Assembly (NCBI GenBank): GCA_002077045.2
Contig: KZ111161.1
Location: 310,001-374,000, forward strand
Origin: Rachicladosporium sp. CCFEE 5018
Taxonomy: Eukaryota; Ascomycota; Dothideomycetes; Cladosporiales; Cladosporiaceae
Length of the DNA: 64,000 nt
Reading direction: 5' to 3'
Shown: positions 10,468 through 21,861 of the stretch, piece by piece
Layout of the letters: each line of letters begins with the position of its first letter
How positions within the stretch are numbered: position 1 is the stretch's first letter
The notes under the pieces: generated by a model
What the model saw: the letters and a program-made list of their open reading frames with translations, nothing else
Databases searched by the model: none
What the model was told of the DNA's origin: nothing
Position numbers and translations under genes: made by a program

Positions 10468-11630
10468 ATGCTTGCGCGCAATGTCTCGAGGCTGGCAAGT
10501 CGCTCTGTTACCCGCCGGGCGATCGGGACCACAACTTTGAGCCGGTCATTCTTCAATTCGCCCAAATTCACCGATCCGGCGTTCATACAGGAGCACTCTG
10601 TGCCTGTCTCGAGCTATCACCAAGGTTTACATACGTCGGATGAGCTCAAGGTGGAACACACGGGACCCGTCAACTCAGCGGTGCATGATATCGAGACAAG
10701 GGCAGTGCCGCTCAAGAAGGCTGTACACGCGAGTCTCACACCGACATTGGCAAAGTTCACTCTGCCTGGTAAGGTAGCAATCGTCACCGGGTGAGCCACC
10801 TCAGCCGCCAGAGAGAGCGAACGACCACTGACCAAAGTATAGCGCTGGCCGCGGTCTCGGATTCAATATGGCACAAGCTCTGGCTGAGGTTGGCGTGCGT
10901 GGCATTGCGATCATGGACGTGCAGCAAGAGCTTGGCGAGAAGGCTGCCCACGAGCTGAGCGAACAGACTGGGATCGACGTCCGATTTTACCGTGTCGACG
11001 TTCGGGACGGTCATGCTATGGGTCAGACTGTGCAGGACGTCGTCGATCACTACGGACAATTGGACATTCTGATCAGCGCTGCAGGAATTGCGGAGTGAGT
11101 GACCCATTGAATGCGTATCGCCGAGGCGAAGACAGGGCTAACGATCGTGCAGCTCAAACATGAAAGCCGAGACCTACGATCACGAGAAATTCCGCCGCCT
11201 CCTAGACATCAACATCACCGGCTCCTTCCTCGTCGCACAAGCCTGCGGCCAAGCGATGATCAAATCCGGCCGCGGTGGTAGCATCATCAACATTGCCTCC
11301 ATGTCCGGATCCGTCGTCAACTACCCACAAGAGCAGTCCTGCTACAACGCCTCGAAAGCGGCTGTCATTCAGCTCACGAAGTCTTTGGCAGCTGAGTGGG
11401 CGCGCTATGGCATTCGGGTGAACAGCATCAGTCCTGGGTACATGGACACTGCGCTGAACCGGGTTCCGACACTCGAAGGGCAGAAGAGGATCTGGATCGA
11501 TCATACGCCACAGAAGAGATTGGGCTGTGTGGATGATTTGAACAACCTGGCGGTGTATCTGGCAAGCGATGGGTCGAGCTTCATGACCGGGAACAACTGC
11601 ATCATTGATGGCGGGTATACGCTGTGGTAG
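10468..11630 (+). CDS. Short-chain dehydrogenase/reductase (sugar-alcohol type), block 1
   Basis: Three exons: 10468-10790, 10843-11094, 11153-11630, giving 350 residues. Introns of 52 and 58 bp have GTGAGC/GTGAGT donors and TATAG/TGCAG acceptors. Splicing joins IVTGAGRGLG (the TGxxxGxG NAD(P) site) and AAGIADSNMKAE. Further classical SDR motifs are ISAAG (NNAG equivalent), Ser of IINIASMSGS, and YNASK as the catalytic YxxxK. The ending YMDTALN and GNNCIIDGGYTLW resembles D-arabinitol 2-dehydrogenase and sorbose/mannitol reductases, so a polyol or ketose substrate is likely. An Arg/Ser-rich N-terminal extension of about 100 residues (MLARNVSRLASRSVTRR) looks like a mitochondrial presequence, which is unusual for that group. 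The 3' part of the gene from 11135 on is repeated in block 2. Confidence 0.87.
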
Positions 11631-12212
11631 TTGAGCCTTCTTGGGCACCTGAGAAACAGCGGAAGAGACCTGCAATCTTGCGCAAAATATCTCGAGACTT
11701 AGAGAGATGAGGGAGCTGCTGAGTGATTCCGCTTAGGGCGCTCCTGAGAAATGAAAGACGGCGGCGGAATATCGCACACGCCGGGGAACGATGCAGAGAA
11801 CCTACACGACCTGGTAAGAATACACAAGATAGACAACATAGAATTGATACCCTGACATAGACCGATTCGCGTTCGGCGCTCTTTTGACCAAGACATTGTG
11901 TCGGGACAGTTGGATGGAGTGAAGCGAATGCCACATTCCACGAAACCCGGCTGCATGAAGGCGGAACTGGCATGCAGGCCAGTCAACAACACTATCACAC
12001 GTTCTGGACTCTGCCGAAAGGTGAGCGAATGTACTCCACTGTCAGCAGCATACACACAGATTCATCTTTTCGGCATACAATAATCGCTACGGCTACACTT
12101 TATGGTGAGCGACCAATAATAGCGACCGCACCCGCGCGCCAGCGCCTCTCCCCTCCTTGTCCTCATCGCCTCAGCACACACAGCGACGATACTGAGAGGT
12201 ATAGCCGTCAGC

Positions 12213-13738
12213 ATGGCGCTGGCCGCCTTCCTCTTTGCGCTCTCGGTCTCAGCAGCAGCGATCAAACTCAAGGAGCCTCTGGCAGCGCCTGTACCACATT
12301 TCGAGCATGCATACACGGTCAGCCGACTGCCTTCGAGAGGGTCGATACAAGCCATGAGCGAATTGAGGACGGTGGACAGTGTCATACGGCTGACGCGAGG
12401 CAATGGCTCGTCACTCAGCTCGCTGTATGTGCAGGCGATGAGGTTGCAGGACACGGGGAGAGAAGAGGGCTATTCGCGATTGACGGTATGTCACCACCCT
12501 CTTCCTGGCCAGATAAAATGTATGTATACTGACAATGACAGACTGGATCCCTGCCACTCGTCAACATTGAGCAAGGCACTGTGTTCCTGGCTCCAGCGAC
12601 AGTCGGCGGACAAGACTTCGACGTGGTGATCGACACAGGCAGCTCCGATCCCTGGCTAGTCAGCACTGGCTTCGACTGCGTAGATCCTTACACCCACGAT
12701 GACGAGCCCGAAGACTACTGCTACTTCGGGCCCCTATACGACCCATCCCAATCAACTACTTTCGCGCCCATACCCAACCGCAACCTCAATCTCTCCTACG
12801 CCGACGGCGAGTTCATCAATGGGCTCGTGGGCTACGAAAGCTTCACCATGGGCGGTATCACGATCCCACAACAGCAATTCAGCGCGGTGAACTTCGCCGG
12901 CTGGTACGGCGACGGCATTTCGTCAGGCTTGGTAGGCTTCGCGTACCGCACCCTCACCTCAGCTTACGCTGGCACGGATCCCAAGGCCGATAAAGCAGGT
13001 CACCAAATAAGCTACAACCCTTTCTTCGTCAACATGTATACCTCCAACACTACTGCACCAGTCTTCAGCATGGCCATGTCGCGAAATGAGAACGAAGGAG
13101 GTGTGATGGCACTAGGCGGTATTCCGGATATTCCGCACTCGCCATACTGGATCTCCGTGCCCATCATTCCCGTAGGTGTAAATGCCTCTTCTGGTGAGGT
13201 CGTCTACGAGTTCTATACCATAGTCATAGACGGCTACGCTTACTCCTCCGACCAATCCGCGCAATTCAACCCCTACGCCTCAGCCAACAGTCGCAAAAGA
13301 AGCTTGGTAGGCAACGGCACGCAAGCCATAGTCGACTCCGGAACCTCGCTCATGTACGTCGCCAACGACGTTGCCGTCGGCGTGACCCTCGCCTTCACCC
13401 CACCAGGAACCTGCGACCCCAGCTCCCGCAGCGACCCAACGTGCTACGTGCCCTGCCACTCCATCCCACCAGTCTTCGGCGTGACGATCAAGAAGAAAGT
13501 CTTCTTCGTCAATGCGCAGGACATGATTCTGCAGAACGGCGTGGATGATAACGGGATACCGGTATGTATCAGTGCTGTGCAGGCTAATTTGAAGGGCTTG
13601 ACAATATTGGGGGACTCGTGAATGAAGAATGTGTTAGCTGTGTTTGATATTGGGGCGGAGATGATGCGGTTCAGTGCGAGGGAGTTTTATGGGTTGGGAA
13701 GTTATGGGGCGACGGCGAGTCCGGGGGGCTATAGCTAA
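12213..13738 (+). pseudogene. A1 aspartic protease, block 1, with premature stop
   Basis: Secreted pepsin-type endopeptidase. Exon 1 is 12213-12485 and exon 2 begins at 12542; the 56-bp intron is GTATGT...GACAG. A signal peptide (MALAAFLFALSVSAAA) opens the protein. Both active-site motifs are present: VVIDTGSSDPWL and IVDSGTSLMY. In the C-terminal lobe, codon TGG of LGDSW in the block-2 copy is TGA here (13619-13621). That removes about the last 40 residues, including the conserved VFDIGAEMMRFSA strand that closes the fold. Reading through, the frame stays open to the TAA at 13736-13738. The truncated product would lack part of the core and is probably inactive. A base-calling error at one G would restore the gene, so this should be treated as likely but not proven. 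Confidence 0.8.
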
Positions 13739-14345
13739 GTTCTGAGCTGAGACTGCAGGGACCAAGTAGATGAATAGGGTTTGTGCATAGATAGGAAGAC
13801 AACGCAGAGTCTCCAGGCGTGACCGTCGTCCACTCTGCGCGTTTCCCAGTGCACCGCCTGACTCCCTCAGCTCTCACGTATGACCCTGCTCGGCCGCTTC
13901 GGAAACACATCGGAACTTCCAGCGCGCCGGCACCCAAGCGTTGTCGCTCAATCAGCGTCACATGAAACGGTCCCGTCAATGAGCATGCAGCGGCGTTTTC
14001 CGTAAAGCTGGAGTATGCCTGTGCTACTATGATATGGCCTGCAGCAAGGACTCTCTACCTCAATGTTTGTGAGAGACGGCACTCTCTTCTACCTGTTTCT
14101 CGAAAAGTTGGGACTCCCACAGGGTCCGTGTAGTAGTACAGTCCTATCGTGACCGAGCTGAGAAGAGTAGTGCCCACGTTTGAGTCTCTTGGAGAAGAGA
14201 CAGAGTACATTCAAGATGTAGTCTTGCTGTCTGTACATAGTACTGCATACTTGTGTTCACGAACTCAATTTGGCGGTACCCTGGCTTTACCGCTTGGCCA
14301 TTACATCAGGCCAGCTACAACATCGACCCTCAGTCCGTCCCTGAC

Positions 14346-16794
14346 TTACGGCATACTCAAGAACAACTTGAGCATCGCAGGATAGTTCGGTGTACTACAG
14401 ACGATCATGTCAGTGACTTGTCAAAGCGTCGGAGACACAGTTTCCACTTACCCAAGTCCAGTCAAGGGGTCCCACCCTGGAGCGGCGTAGAACCCGGGAG
14501 TACCGCAACCGCTGTTGTTGCCTATGGTAATATCGTGCAATACCTCGGGGTGAGCGTAGAGCGCTGGGTTGACGAATCCGATAGTAGACTTCCTCCTTGC
14601 AATCCTTTCCTCGTTGATTCGGGTCAAAATTGCCGCGAACGCCGGAGAGGATGCAGAAGTGCCTCCAATTCGCAAGAAGCGGCCCTGTCCTCCAATCACG
14701 ACATTGTCCCCGATCGCCGAGAAGTCAGGATATCCGCGGCCTGCGCGGTTGTAGATGCCGCCGTTGGTGTAGCAGGCGGAGCTGTTAAGCGAGCAGGCGT
14801 ACGACGGGTACGAAGGTGTGTGCTTAGTCAAGTAGGTGGACACTGCAGCAGCTTGGTACGATGGGATTGGGTAGATGTTGGAGAACCCGCCGCCGGCTGC
14901 GAGGTGATTAGCATTCTGGTTGGAGGGTTAAGACCTCGGCGGGGTAACTTCGGCGGAAAATTGCAGCAAGACTCACAAGGAAAGCGTGTAACGGCCACCT
15001 CGGCATCGGCAGCAGCAGAAGCACCAACTGGCAGAGTCGTGGCACCCAGCGTCGTGATGTACGGGCAGCTAGCTGGGAAGTCTGGCGAAAAGATCTTACC
15101 ACCGGGGCCCAAACATCCATCAGGGTTGTCGTCACCCTATAGAACATTAGTATACTAGCACCGGATACCATCAAGCCGCGACGAGAGGAGACTCACTGGA
15201 GGACCAGCTACACCCGAGTCTCCGGAAGAGACACAGATCGATATGCCCTGCAGGCCAAGCTTGAGGTATTCATTACACTGGCGACGCTGATAGTTGACGG
15301 GTGCATCACTCTCCTGGCCACCATAGCTGATGCTGATCACATTCGTAGGCTTGTAGACCCCGCATTGTAACTGACCCTTGTATCCACCAGGCTGAGGATC
15401 CGGGTATGACGGGTCAAGAGGTGAGTTGCCAGTCTCCCCAAATGCGGAGTAAGAGCAGTAAGAACCGTCGATAGCGTCCAGGAAGCTGGGGTCGGATGTC
15501 AGCCGCTGATGAAATGGGTGCTTTTAGGATGAAACTTGCTTGTTTAAAAATCCCACAAATGTGTAGTTGTTCTCGTACACCTATATCTGTAATCAGTATC
15601 ACAGGTCAGGAAAGTTGTAGCCAAGAGAACCCACTGGGTCGTCAGTCTGGAACAGTATGCTATTCTGAGGCCAGATGATAGGATACGAGATCTGGAAGTC
15701 AAGATCGCTCTCGAGACCAGCCTGGGACACGTTGGCAATAGGTGCAATACCACCATCAATGCCTTCAAGTTTCGGGTGCGTGCCGTTGCGGATGCGAGGG
15801 TAGTAGCGAGTAAAGAAGTTGTCCAGATCCTGCTGCGCGTAGACATCGCCGAGGTCTTCGAAGATGCCGAGCTCGTTACCAGGAGCTGCCTTGTTGCCTT
15901 GCGTGATATTGTACATGGCCTGTGCGAGAAAGGTCAGTGAACGTCACATGACTCATGACTCGTGAGTCGGAGACTTACAGCAATGCACTCGGGTGTTACG
16001 AGAGTGCCGCAAGCTGTCAAGTTCGCTGCACTAGGCATTGGTCCAGGAGGCATCGGACGAGTGGGAGGTGGATGTGGGCGCTTGCGATGGCCTTTACCAC
16101 CATTGTCCCACCCTCCACGCTTCTCGAGGGCGGCCTTGGATCCGTGAGTGCCAATATGCTTGACACCTGGTGTGATATAATCGACGTGACTCTGAACGTG
16201 AGCGGGAAGATGGTAACTAGCCACTTGGTAAACATTTGTCGTCTCTGACGTAGTGGAATTCCAGACTTACGCGTCACAAGCAATGCCGGTCTTTCCAGTC
16301 GCGACATGTTCGTACTCATGGTACTCAGTCTTGAGCAACTCTTCGGCTTTGGAAGCGCTGGCATCAAATTGCAGCCACTGCTTGTTGGTCGACTGGCTGA
16401 CACTGTCCATCTCTATGCCAGCCGACTCGAGCCAAGCCCGGACTGCATCAACACTGCTCTGCGCTGGCGCGAAAAGATCGGTGACCTCGTCCACAGTGTA
16501 GTGCTTGCCATAGTGCTCAGACTCTGGATGTGATCTGAGTCGCATTAGACCTTATCTCTCACAGGACACTGTTGTCTCCACTTACACCTTCATCAAGTAA
16601 TCATGCGCTTTGTCGAGGTTGCTTTGTATCAAGCCAATTCGCATCGGTAGCTTAACGTCTTCGTGAACGCGCGCTACCTTGACCCATGACAGTGACTCAG
16701 CTCGCTTCTCGTGCAAGACATGGTTGGCCGGCGTAGGCACCGCCGCAGCGGTAGCCAGCAACAATGCTAGTCCGTTCAAAGTAGCGCCCAACAT
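14346..16794 (-). CDS. S53 sedolisin (tripeptidyl-peptidase-like) protease, block 1
   Basis: Secreted acid serine protease. My exon model, from the start: 16794-16586, 16534-16271, 16216-15979, 15919-15635, 15580-15540, 15485-15197, 15136-14977, 14896-14452, 14394-14346; total 1980 nt, 659 residues. The start MLGATLNGLALLLATAAA is a signal peptide. A long propeptide has HYGKHYTVDEV and YHLPAHVQSHVDYITPG, both typical of S53 prodomains. Catalytic residues: GLESDLDF (Glu and Asp, ExxxD), SSGDSGVAG (oxyanion Asp) and GGTSASSP (nucleophile Ser; the usual first Ser of SGTS is Gly). The intron at 15486-15539 is GC-AG (GCAAGT...CCCCAG) with a CTGAC branch site; without splicing, an in-frame TAA follows FLNKQVSS, while splicing gives FLNNFLDA exactly as in block 2. 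Block 2 has no intron there. Conversely this copy reads straight through HDITIGNNSGCG where block 2 has an intron. Confidence 0.9.
15486..15539 (-). other. 54-bp GC-AG intron present only in block 1 S53 gene
   Basis: Starts GCAAGT and ends CCCCAG, with GGCTGAC as branch site. The flanking exon parts join as AAC AA|C TTC, coding Asn-Phe. The block-2 gene has an uninterrupted AAC AAC TTC at this place. Confidence 0.85.
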
Positions 16795-17901
16795 CTTCGC
16801 AATAGAGAGTACGGGGATGGCAATGAGTCCTGGGGAACATAGAATGATATACACCTACATTCGCCTCTCCGTCTGTGCCAATTTGCGGACGGTGCCTGAC
16901 CTTGCCGCATTACACTTGTCATATATTGCATTACGTGCATGGTTGCTGAAAGCTAGCGTGCACGAGCATGGGAAGAGGGCCCTTCGTGACCATTGAGAGC
17001 AGATGTGACAGCGATGCGGTCAATGTCGCGTGCAGATATCTGCATGATTGCCCACCAGATCGTCCACTACGTGCACAAGACCCAGCATACCAGAGCGAAG
17101 GTGGACCAACAGAGCGGCTTCGAGTCCCAAGGTAGAAGGCGCCGGCAGGTCACGACGTCGATATGCACGCTGGAGCTATCTGCGAGAAGCAGGAGGAAAG
17201 CTTGGAAGCAGATACGCACGACCAAGAAGCGACAGGCTAATGCCACATGCTTGGCGATTGATTGATACCATGGCGATGGGCATGGGAGTCGGCATGGGTT
17301 CTCCGCAGTGTTGACGATAGCTGCAGCCGCCGCTTGCATGTATGAGGAAGTCGATAAATTACGCGATGGTCAATGACGTGCGGCTGTCGTGGGTATCGCC
17401 TTCAATTTGTTTGCTCGATCGAATCAATCATCAGGTACCGAGTAATGCAGTGGACACGGAGGACGACAGTGTCATAGGCGTGTCGTGGCTCGAATGGCAG
17501 TTTGACAAGGGCGTGCAGCCACTCGTGAGATCGCAAAGGTGATCAATAGCGGGTCGCGGATATCAAACGAGACTCTCATTTGCGCAGTCGGAGTCCATGC
17601 CAAGCACCAGCTTTGGTAAGTCCGTCATATGGCCGAGTCAACTCTACTGTTCCTCTTCGCTCCTTCAGGATCGTGCTATAGTGCGGTGCGGGACGACTCG
17701 TCGGGCACACGTACACTGCACAGTTATTCTTCCGGGGTCAAAGTCTCTGCGGAGAAGCAGTGGGCCTTGCACTGTCGCAACCAGGCCGACAGCTGCGTTC
17801 TCCACGAGCTCTGGTGAATGGGAAGCGGGATGTGTCAAGTGACTGGAAACTCAACAACTTCGTAGACGGCACAAGACCTTTCGTCATCTCCAGCCCCAAA
17901 G
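16795..17901. other. Divergent promoter region, S53 / MFS, block 1
   Basis: About 1.1 kb without a gene. The first 500 bp are strongly conserved with 55217-55800 in block 2, more than expected for idle spacer; the part next to the transporter is more diverged. Short open frames in it differ between the copies and show no features. Confidence 0.55.
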
Positions 17902-19593
17902 ATGGCACCACAGAAACGCAGGCTGCAAGAAGTGGCGCCGCTCCCAATCGCGGACGAGAGAACACCCCTCATAGCCGACGGCGAAGCGGCGCAAGACCAG
18001 GATGCAGAGGCCCTCGAGGCACGTGCTGCGCAGGAACGGCGAGAATATGAGACAAATGCTGTGCCCATCGCAGACGAACCTAGTACAAAGAAGCTGGTCT
18101 TGACCATGAGTAGTCTGTGGTTTAGCACCTTCTTCGCTGCACTGGACGCTACAATCGTAGCCACGCTCTCAGGTCCTATCAGTGCGAGCTTCAACTCATT
18201 TACGTTGTTCTCCTGGCTTGCATCAAGCTATCTTATCGCAAATGCTGCCTTTCAGCCGTTGAGTGGGAAATTGACAGACATATATGGCCGCCGTGCTGGC
18301 CTGGTGTTTGCCAGTACCTTCTTTGCAGCTGGGACTCTCATGTGCGGCCTAGCGACAGAGCAATGGGTCATCATATTGGGCCGTCTCATCGCAGGAGCTG
18401 GCGGCGGCTGTCTGAATACTATCAGTACCTTCGTGGGCTCCGATCTCGTACCGCTGCGTAAACGAGGTGTGTGGCAAGGCATTGGAAATATTGTCTTTGG
18501 CACCGGTATGGGGCTGGGGGGAGTATTCGGCGGGTTTGTGAACGACACATTAGGATGGCGCTGGGCCTTTTACATTCAGGTGCCGTTCATTGTGGTCGCT
18601 GGTATCGCAACGTTCTTCACGGTACACGTACCGATCAAGCACACCGAAGAGAGCAAGCTCGCTAGAGTAGACTTCCTGGGAGCTGCTAGCCTAAGCATCA
18701 CGCTGGTACTGCTCCTTCTTGGACTGAACAGTGGAGGTAACATAGTGCCATGGACTCACCCGCTCGTCCTTACCACCATTCCGCTCTCGGTGGTGTCCCT
18801 ACTGGTGTTCATCTTTATCGAAGACCGCATCGCTACTGAGCCCATCATTCCAGTCCGCTTACTTCTGAATCAGACTGTTGCAGCTGCATGCCTGACAAAT
18901 TGGTTCGAGACGATGGCAGTCTTCGGGCTGCTCTACTACGTTCCTGTTTACTTCCAGACCGTAGGTGGCTTTTCCTCAACTGCAGCTGGAGCCCGTCTCA
19001 TTCCGCAGTCTGCCGGCGCAGCGATCGGCTCTCTCTCATCCGGCCTACTCATGCGTGCTACAGGCAAGTACCGAGTGCTGAACCTCTTCATGCAGTGCAT
19101 GTCACTTGCTGCAGCTGCAGCGATACTTGGCACCTTCAACGCACACGTTGCTGCAGCGCCTCCCTTCATTTACTTACTGATGCACGGGACCGCGTACGGC
19201 AGTATGCTCACTATCACCTTGATCTCGCTTATCGCGGCAGTCGATCACAAACATCAAGCCGTCATCACTTCAGCATCATATGCATTCCGTAGCACTGGCA
19301 GCACCATTGGTATTACCCTTTCATCGACAGTTTTCCAGAATCTGCTCAAGAGTGGCTTGTGGGACCGCTTTGGTTCCTTGCCTAATGCAGCCGCCGAGAT
19401 CGGACGGATCAGGGACTCGGTCGATGAAGCCAAACACCTACCGTCAGGCTGGAGTCATGACGGAGTAGTAAACAGCTATGTGGACGCGTTACGGGGGGTC
19501 TGGGCCTTGGTCCTTGGCTTCGCGACGCTTGCTGCTGTGTGCAGCTTCTTCATACGGCAACATACCCTACACAAGAGTCTCGAAAGGAAATGA
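17902..19593 (+). CDS. MFS transporter, DHA2-like (14 TM), block 1
   Basis: Single-exon gene of 563 residues. An acidic cytosolic N-terminus of about 70 residues (ERTPLIADGEAAQDQD) precedes about 14 hydrophobic segments. Motif A is GKLTDIYGRRAGL, followed by the QWVIILGRLIAGAGGG stretch and GGVFGGFVNDTLGWRWAFYIQVPF (motif C region and the WRW signature of DHA2 drug:H+ antiporters). Such proteins export drugs or metabolites at the plasma membrane, or move basic amino acids into the vacuole (the Vba/Fnx group, which this resembles in its N-terminal dileucine-type PLI motif). It lies divergent to the S53 protease, so one promoter region may serve both. Intact here and in block 2. Confidence 0.9.
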   Translation: MAPQKRRLQEVAPLPIADERTPLIADGEAAQDQDAEALEARAAQERREYETNAVPIADEPSTKKLVLTMSSLWFSTFFAALDATIVATLSGPISASFNSFTLFSWLASSYLIANAAFQPLSGKLTDIYGRRAGLVFASTFFAAGTLMCGLATEQWVIILGRLIAGAGGGCLNTISTFVGSDLVPLRKRGVWQGIGNIVFGTGMGLGGVFGGFVNDTLGWRWAFYIQVPFIVVAGIATFFTVHVPIKHTEESKLARVDFLGAASLSITLVLLLLGLNSGGNIVPWTHPLVLTTIPLSVVSLLVFIFIEDRIATEPIIPVRLLLNQTVAAACLTNWFETMAVFGLLYYVPVYFQTVGGFSSTAAGARLIPQSAGAAIGSLSSGLLMRATGKYRVLNLFMQCMSLAAAAAILGTFNAHVAAAPPFIYLLMHGTAYGSMLTITLISLIAAVDHKHQAVITSASYAFRSTGSTIGITLSSTVFQNLLKSGLWDRFGSLPNAAAEIGRIRDSVDEAKHLPSGWSHDGVVNSYVDALRGVWALVLGFATLAAVCSFFIRQHTLHKSLERK

Positions 19594-19926
19594 GAGAATG
19601 CATCACCAGCCGATCGACGTTTGAGAGTCTGCTTGCACTTTTTCCTGATGCACCACGGCAGCAAGCAATTGCCAAAATTGCCGGTGAGATGCCGCGGGCC
19701 TCAACGTGCTGAACTACTGCGCGACGCGACGTCCTTCCCGGCTACACTCGCGAAATCCAGACGCTGACTTAGCTAAGATGATACGAGCCCGAGTCCGAAA
19801 TGCCATGATAGTGAGACTCCTGACAGGTCAAGGAAGAGCATAATATCCGCATCTCTTAGGTGCCAGACCTTGATCTATCGATGGATCTATTCTAGCAATG
19901 AATGCCATATTATCCACGAGCCATGC

Positions 19927-21165
19927 TCACGCTACCGGATCGAGCTTCATCCTCATCGCCTCATGGCCCCGCTTCAGCCTTCCCGCAAAGTGCGCAGCCC
20001 CGTCACCACTGAAGTGTCCTTGCAGGCCAGCGTACGTCTGCTCTGCGAACTTCTTGCTGTAGACAAACATGGTCTGTTCGTAGTGCCGCACCGCTAGCGA
20101 TGGGTCGTCAGGGTGAGCAATCAATAAGCGAGCAAGCTCTAACGAATCCTGCAACGCCAAATTTACGCCCACCCCAGCGAAAGGTGTCATGAGGTGTGCC
20201 GCATCTCCAAGCAGCGTCAGTCCCGGACGAGTGTTCCACTGCATCCCGACCGGCAGCATCCACAGCTTGCGTGGGATAACCTTGTCCGTGCTCTCGAGTA
20301 CCACGCGCTTGGTGTTGTCGCCACAGTCAGCGAACTCTTGGTCGGTGAGCTTCGTGGCCGCCGCTTTCTCCTCAAGTCCGTCCAGGCCGCTCTCTCTCTC
20401 AAGCCACTCCTCGGGCTTACGCACGCAAGCGTAGACCCGGATACCGCCGTGACCCTGTCGCTGAGCAAGGACAGCACGAGTCTCGTCGAACATGTAGCAG
20501 CTACCGGCACCAACGTACTCGGACAGCCATGGGTGCTTCTTGTAGACGTCTTCGGCCCAGCCTTCGAGTGCAGTGATGCCGGAGTAGTACGGCTTGACGT
20601 CCGTCAGGAGCGGTCGCACTTTGCTCCATGCTCCATCCGCGCCGATCACGAGGTCGAATCCAGTCTCCTCAGTACCATCTGCGAGCGCTACATCGTGCTT
20701 TTTGTCTCCTGAGCCAGGCGTCGGCGACACCGCAACTACCTTACTGCCCCATCTAACAGTGCTTGGCGCCACCGAATCTAGGAGCATAGATCGAAGTGCT
20801 TCTCGATCAATCTCTGGCCGTTCACCGATCCTGTCAGCCTCGACTGGCTTTTGCATGCCATTCTCATCGAACAGGACGTTGCCCTTGCCATCGACGATCT
20901 TCTTCACGTCGCCTTCTGGTCGTGCGTGCTGTAGGAACTGTGACCAGAGGCCTGCTTCCTTGAGTGCGAGCTGGCCTTGCTGTGGATGAAGATCCAGTGA
21001 GCCACCTTGGTTCCGGGATGTGGGTGACGGGTCAAGTTCGAAAATGGTGATCTGACATGAGTAGTCTGGACTTTGCTGGAGGAGGCGGGCGAGGAGAAGA
21101 CCAGAAGGGCCGGCGCCGAGGATTGCAATCTTAGCTGTTATCTTGGCTGCTGTACCGGAAGTCAT
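19927..21165 (-). CDS. TetX-like FAD-dependent monooxygenase, block 1
   Basis: Single-exon gene of 412 residues. The N-terminus has the FAD-binding motif KIAILGAGPSGLLLARLL. NQGGSLDLHPQQGQLAL and the ARPEGDVKKIVD stretch are characteristic of the TetX/PHBH-like branch of flavin hydroxylases. GADGAWSKVRP is the DG motif and LLGDAAHLMTPFAGVGVN the GD motif. The likely role is NADPH-dependent hydroxylation of an aromatic or polycyclic compound; the substrate is unknown. It is convergent with the MFS gene at a distance of about 330 bp. This copy is intact, while the block-2 copy has a nonsense codon. Confidence 0.9.
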   Translation of the reverse strand: MTSGTAAKITAKIAILGAGPSGLLLARLLQQSPDYSCQITIFELDPSPTSRNQGGSLDLHPQQGQLALKEAGLWSQFLQHARPEGDVKKIVDGKGNVLFDENGMQKPVEADRIGERPEIDREALRSMLLDSVAPSTVRWGSKVVAVSPTPGSGDKKHDVALADGTEETGFDLVIGADGAWSKVRPLLTDVKPYYSGITALEGWAEDVYKKHPWLSEYVGAGSCYMFDETRAVLAQRQGHGGIRVYACVRKPEEWLERESGLDGLEEKAAATKLTDQEFADCGDNTKRVVLESTDKVIPRKLWMLPVGMQWNTRPGLTLLGDAAHLMTPFAGVGVNLALQDSLELARLLIAHPDDPSLAVRHYEQTMFVYSKKFAEQTYAGLQGHFSGDGAAHFAGRLKRGHEAMRMKLDPVA

Positions 21166-21861
21166 GGTGCTTGGGCTTGCAGACAGGGTGCTCGATGATC
21201 ATGAGTGTATTGTTGGTATGAGATATGCGTGGATTTGTTCGAGTCCGCAGAGAAATATGCTGATGATGGAGAGGATCAAAGCTTTGTGACGAGATCAATG
21301 CTGTAGGATGTCTCTCCAATATATATTGTAATGCCTCGCATCGGTGTGAATTGAGGCACAGTCTATAGGACCCGACGCGGCCGAGCCTTGTAGAACTTGA
21401 GTGGCTGCGCGCACAGCGTTCATTGTTTCGGTGTAAACCCTTGTTGGACTGTCGGAGCTGACCCTAGAGCGGCGCCGAGCCCAGCACTATCAGCTTGAAG
21501 CTTCGCAGTGAAAGCTTGGTCGAGTGCTCGGAGTTTTCGGATCTAACAGTTGTCTTCGGCCGAGATCAAATAAATCCTGAGTATGGACAGCCACCTTCCT
21601 CTTCGACATCTATGTGCGAGACAAGGTTCTCACGACAATTTTGCTCTCGTGAAAGTCACCAGTCTTGAATGATGCCAGAACTCGACTGGATGCACTGCAG
21701 CTAAGATGCACGCTGCGACCTTGGCCTTGCCCGCTCATATGCTGTCTCTCTTGCACAAGTGCGAAAGAACACTAGCGGTGCATGTGTCAGTACCATAGGA
21801 AACCTTGAGAATTCGGCGAGCAGAGCTTTTACAAGATTCACTCAGGATTACTTGATCTACT
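21166..21861. other. Intergenic, no gene seen
   Basis: Upstream of the monooxygenase. It aligns with 59571-60308; block 2 has an extra ~22 bp near 59740 and block 1 small indels. No open frame of interest. Confidence 0.5.

Noticed and set aside
19927..21165. Secondary-metabolite gene cluster with a backbone synthase
   Set aside because: A monooxygenase, MFS transporter, SDR and NmrA-like gene occur together, but there is no PKS, NRPS, terpene synthase or DMATS in either block, so I do not call a biosynthetic cluster.
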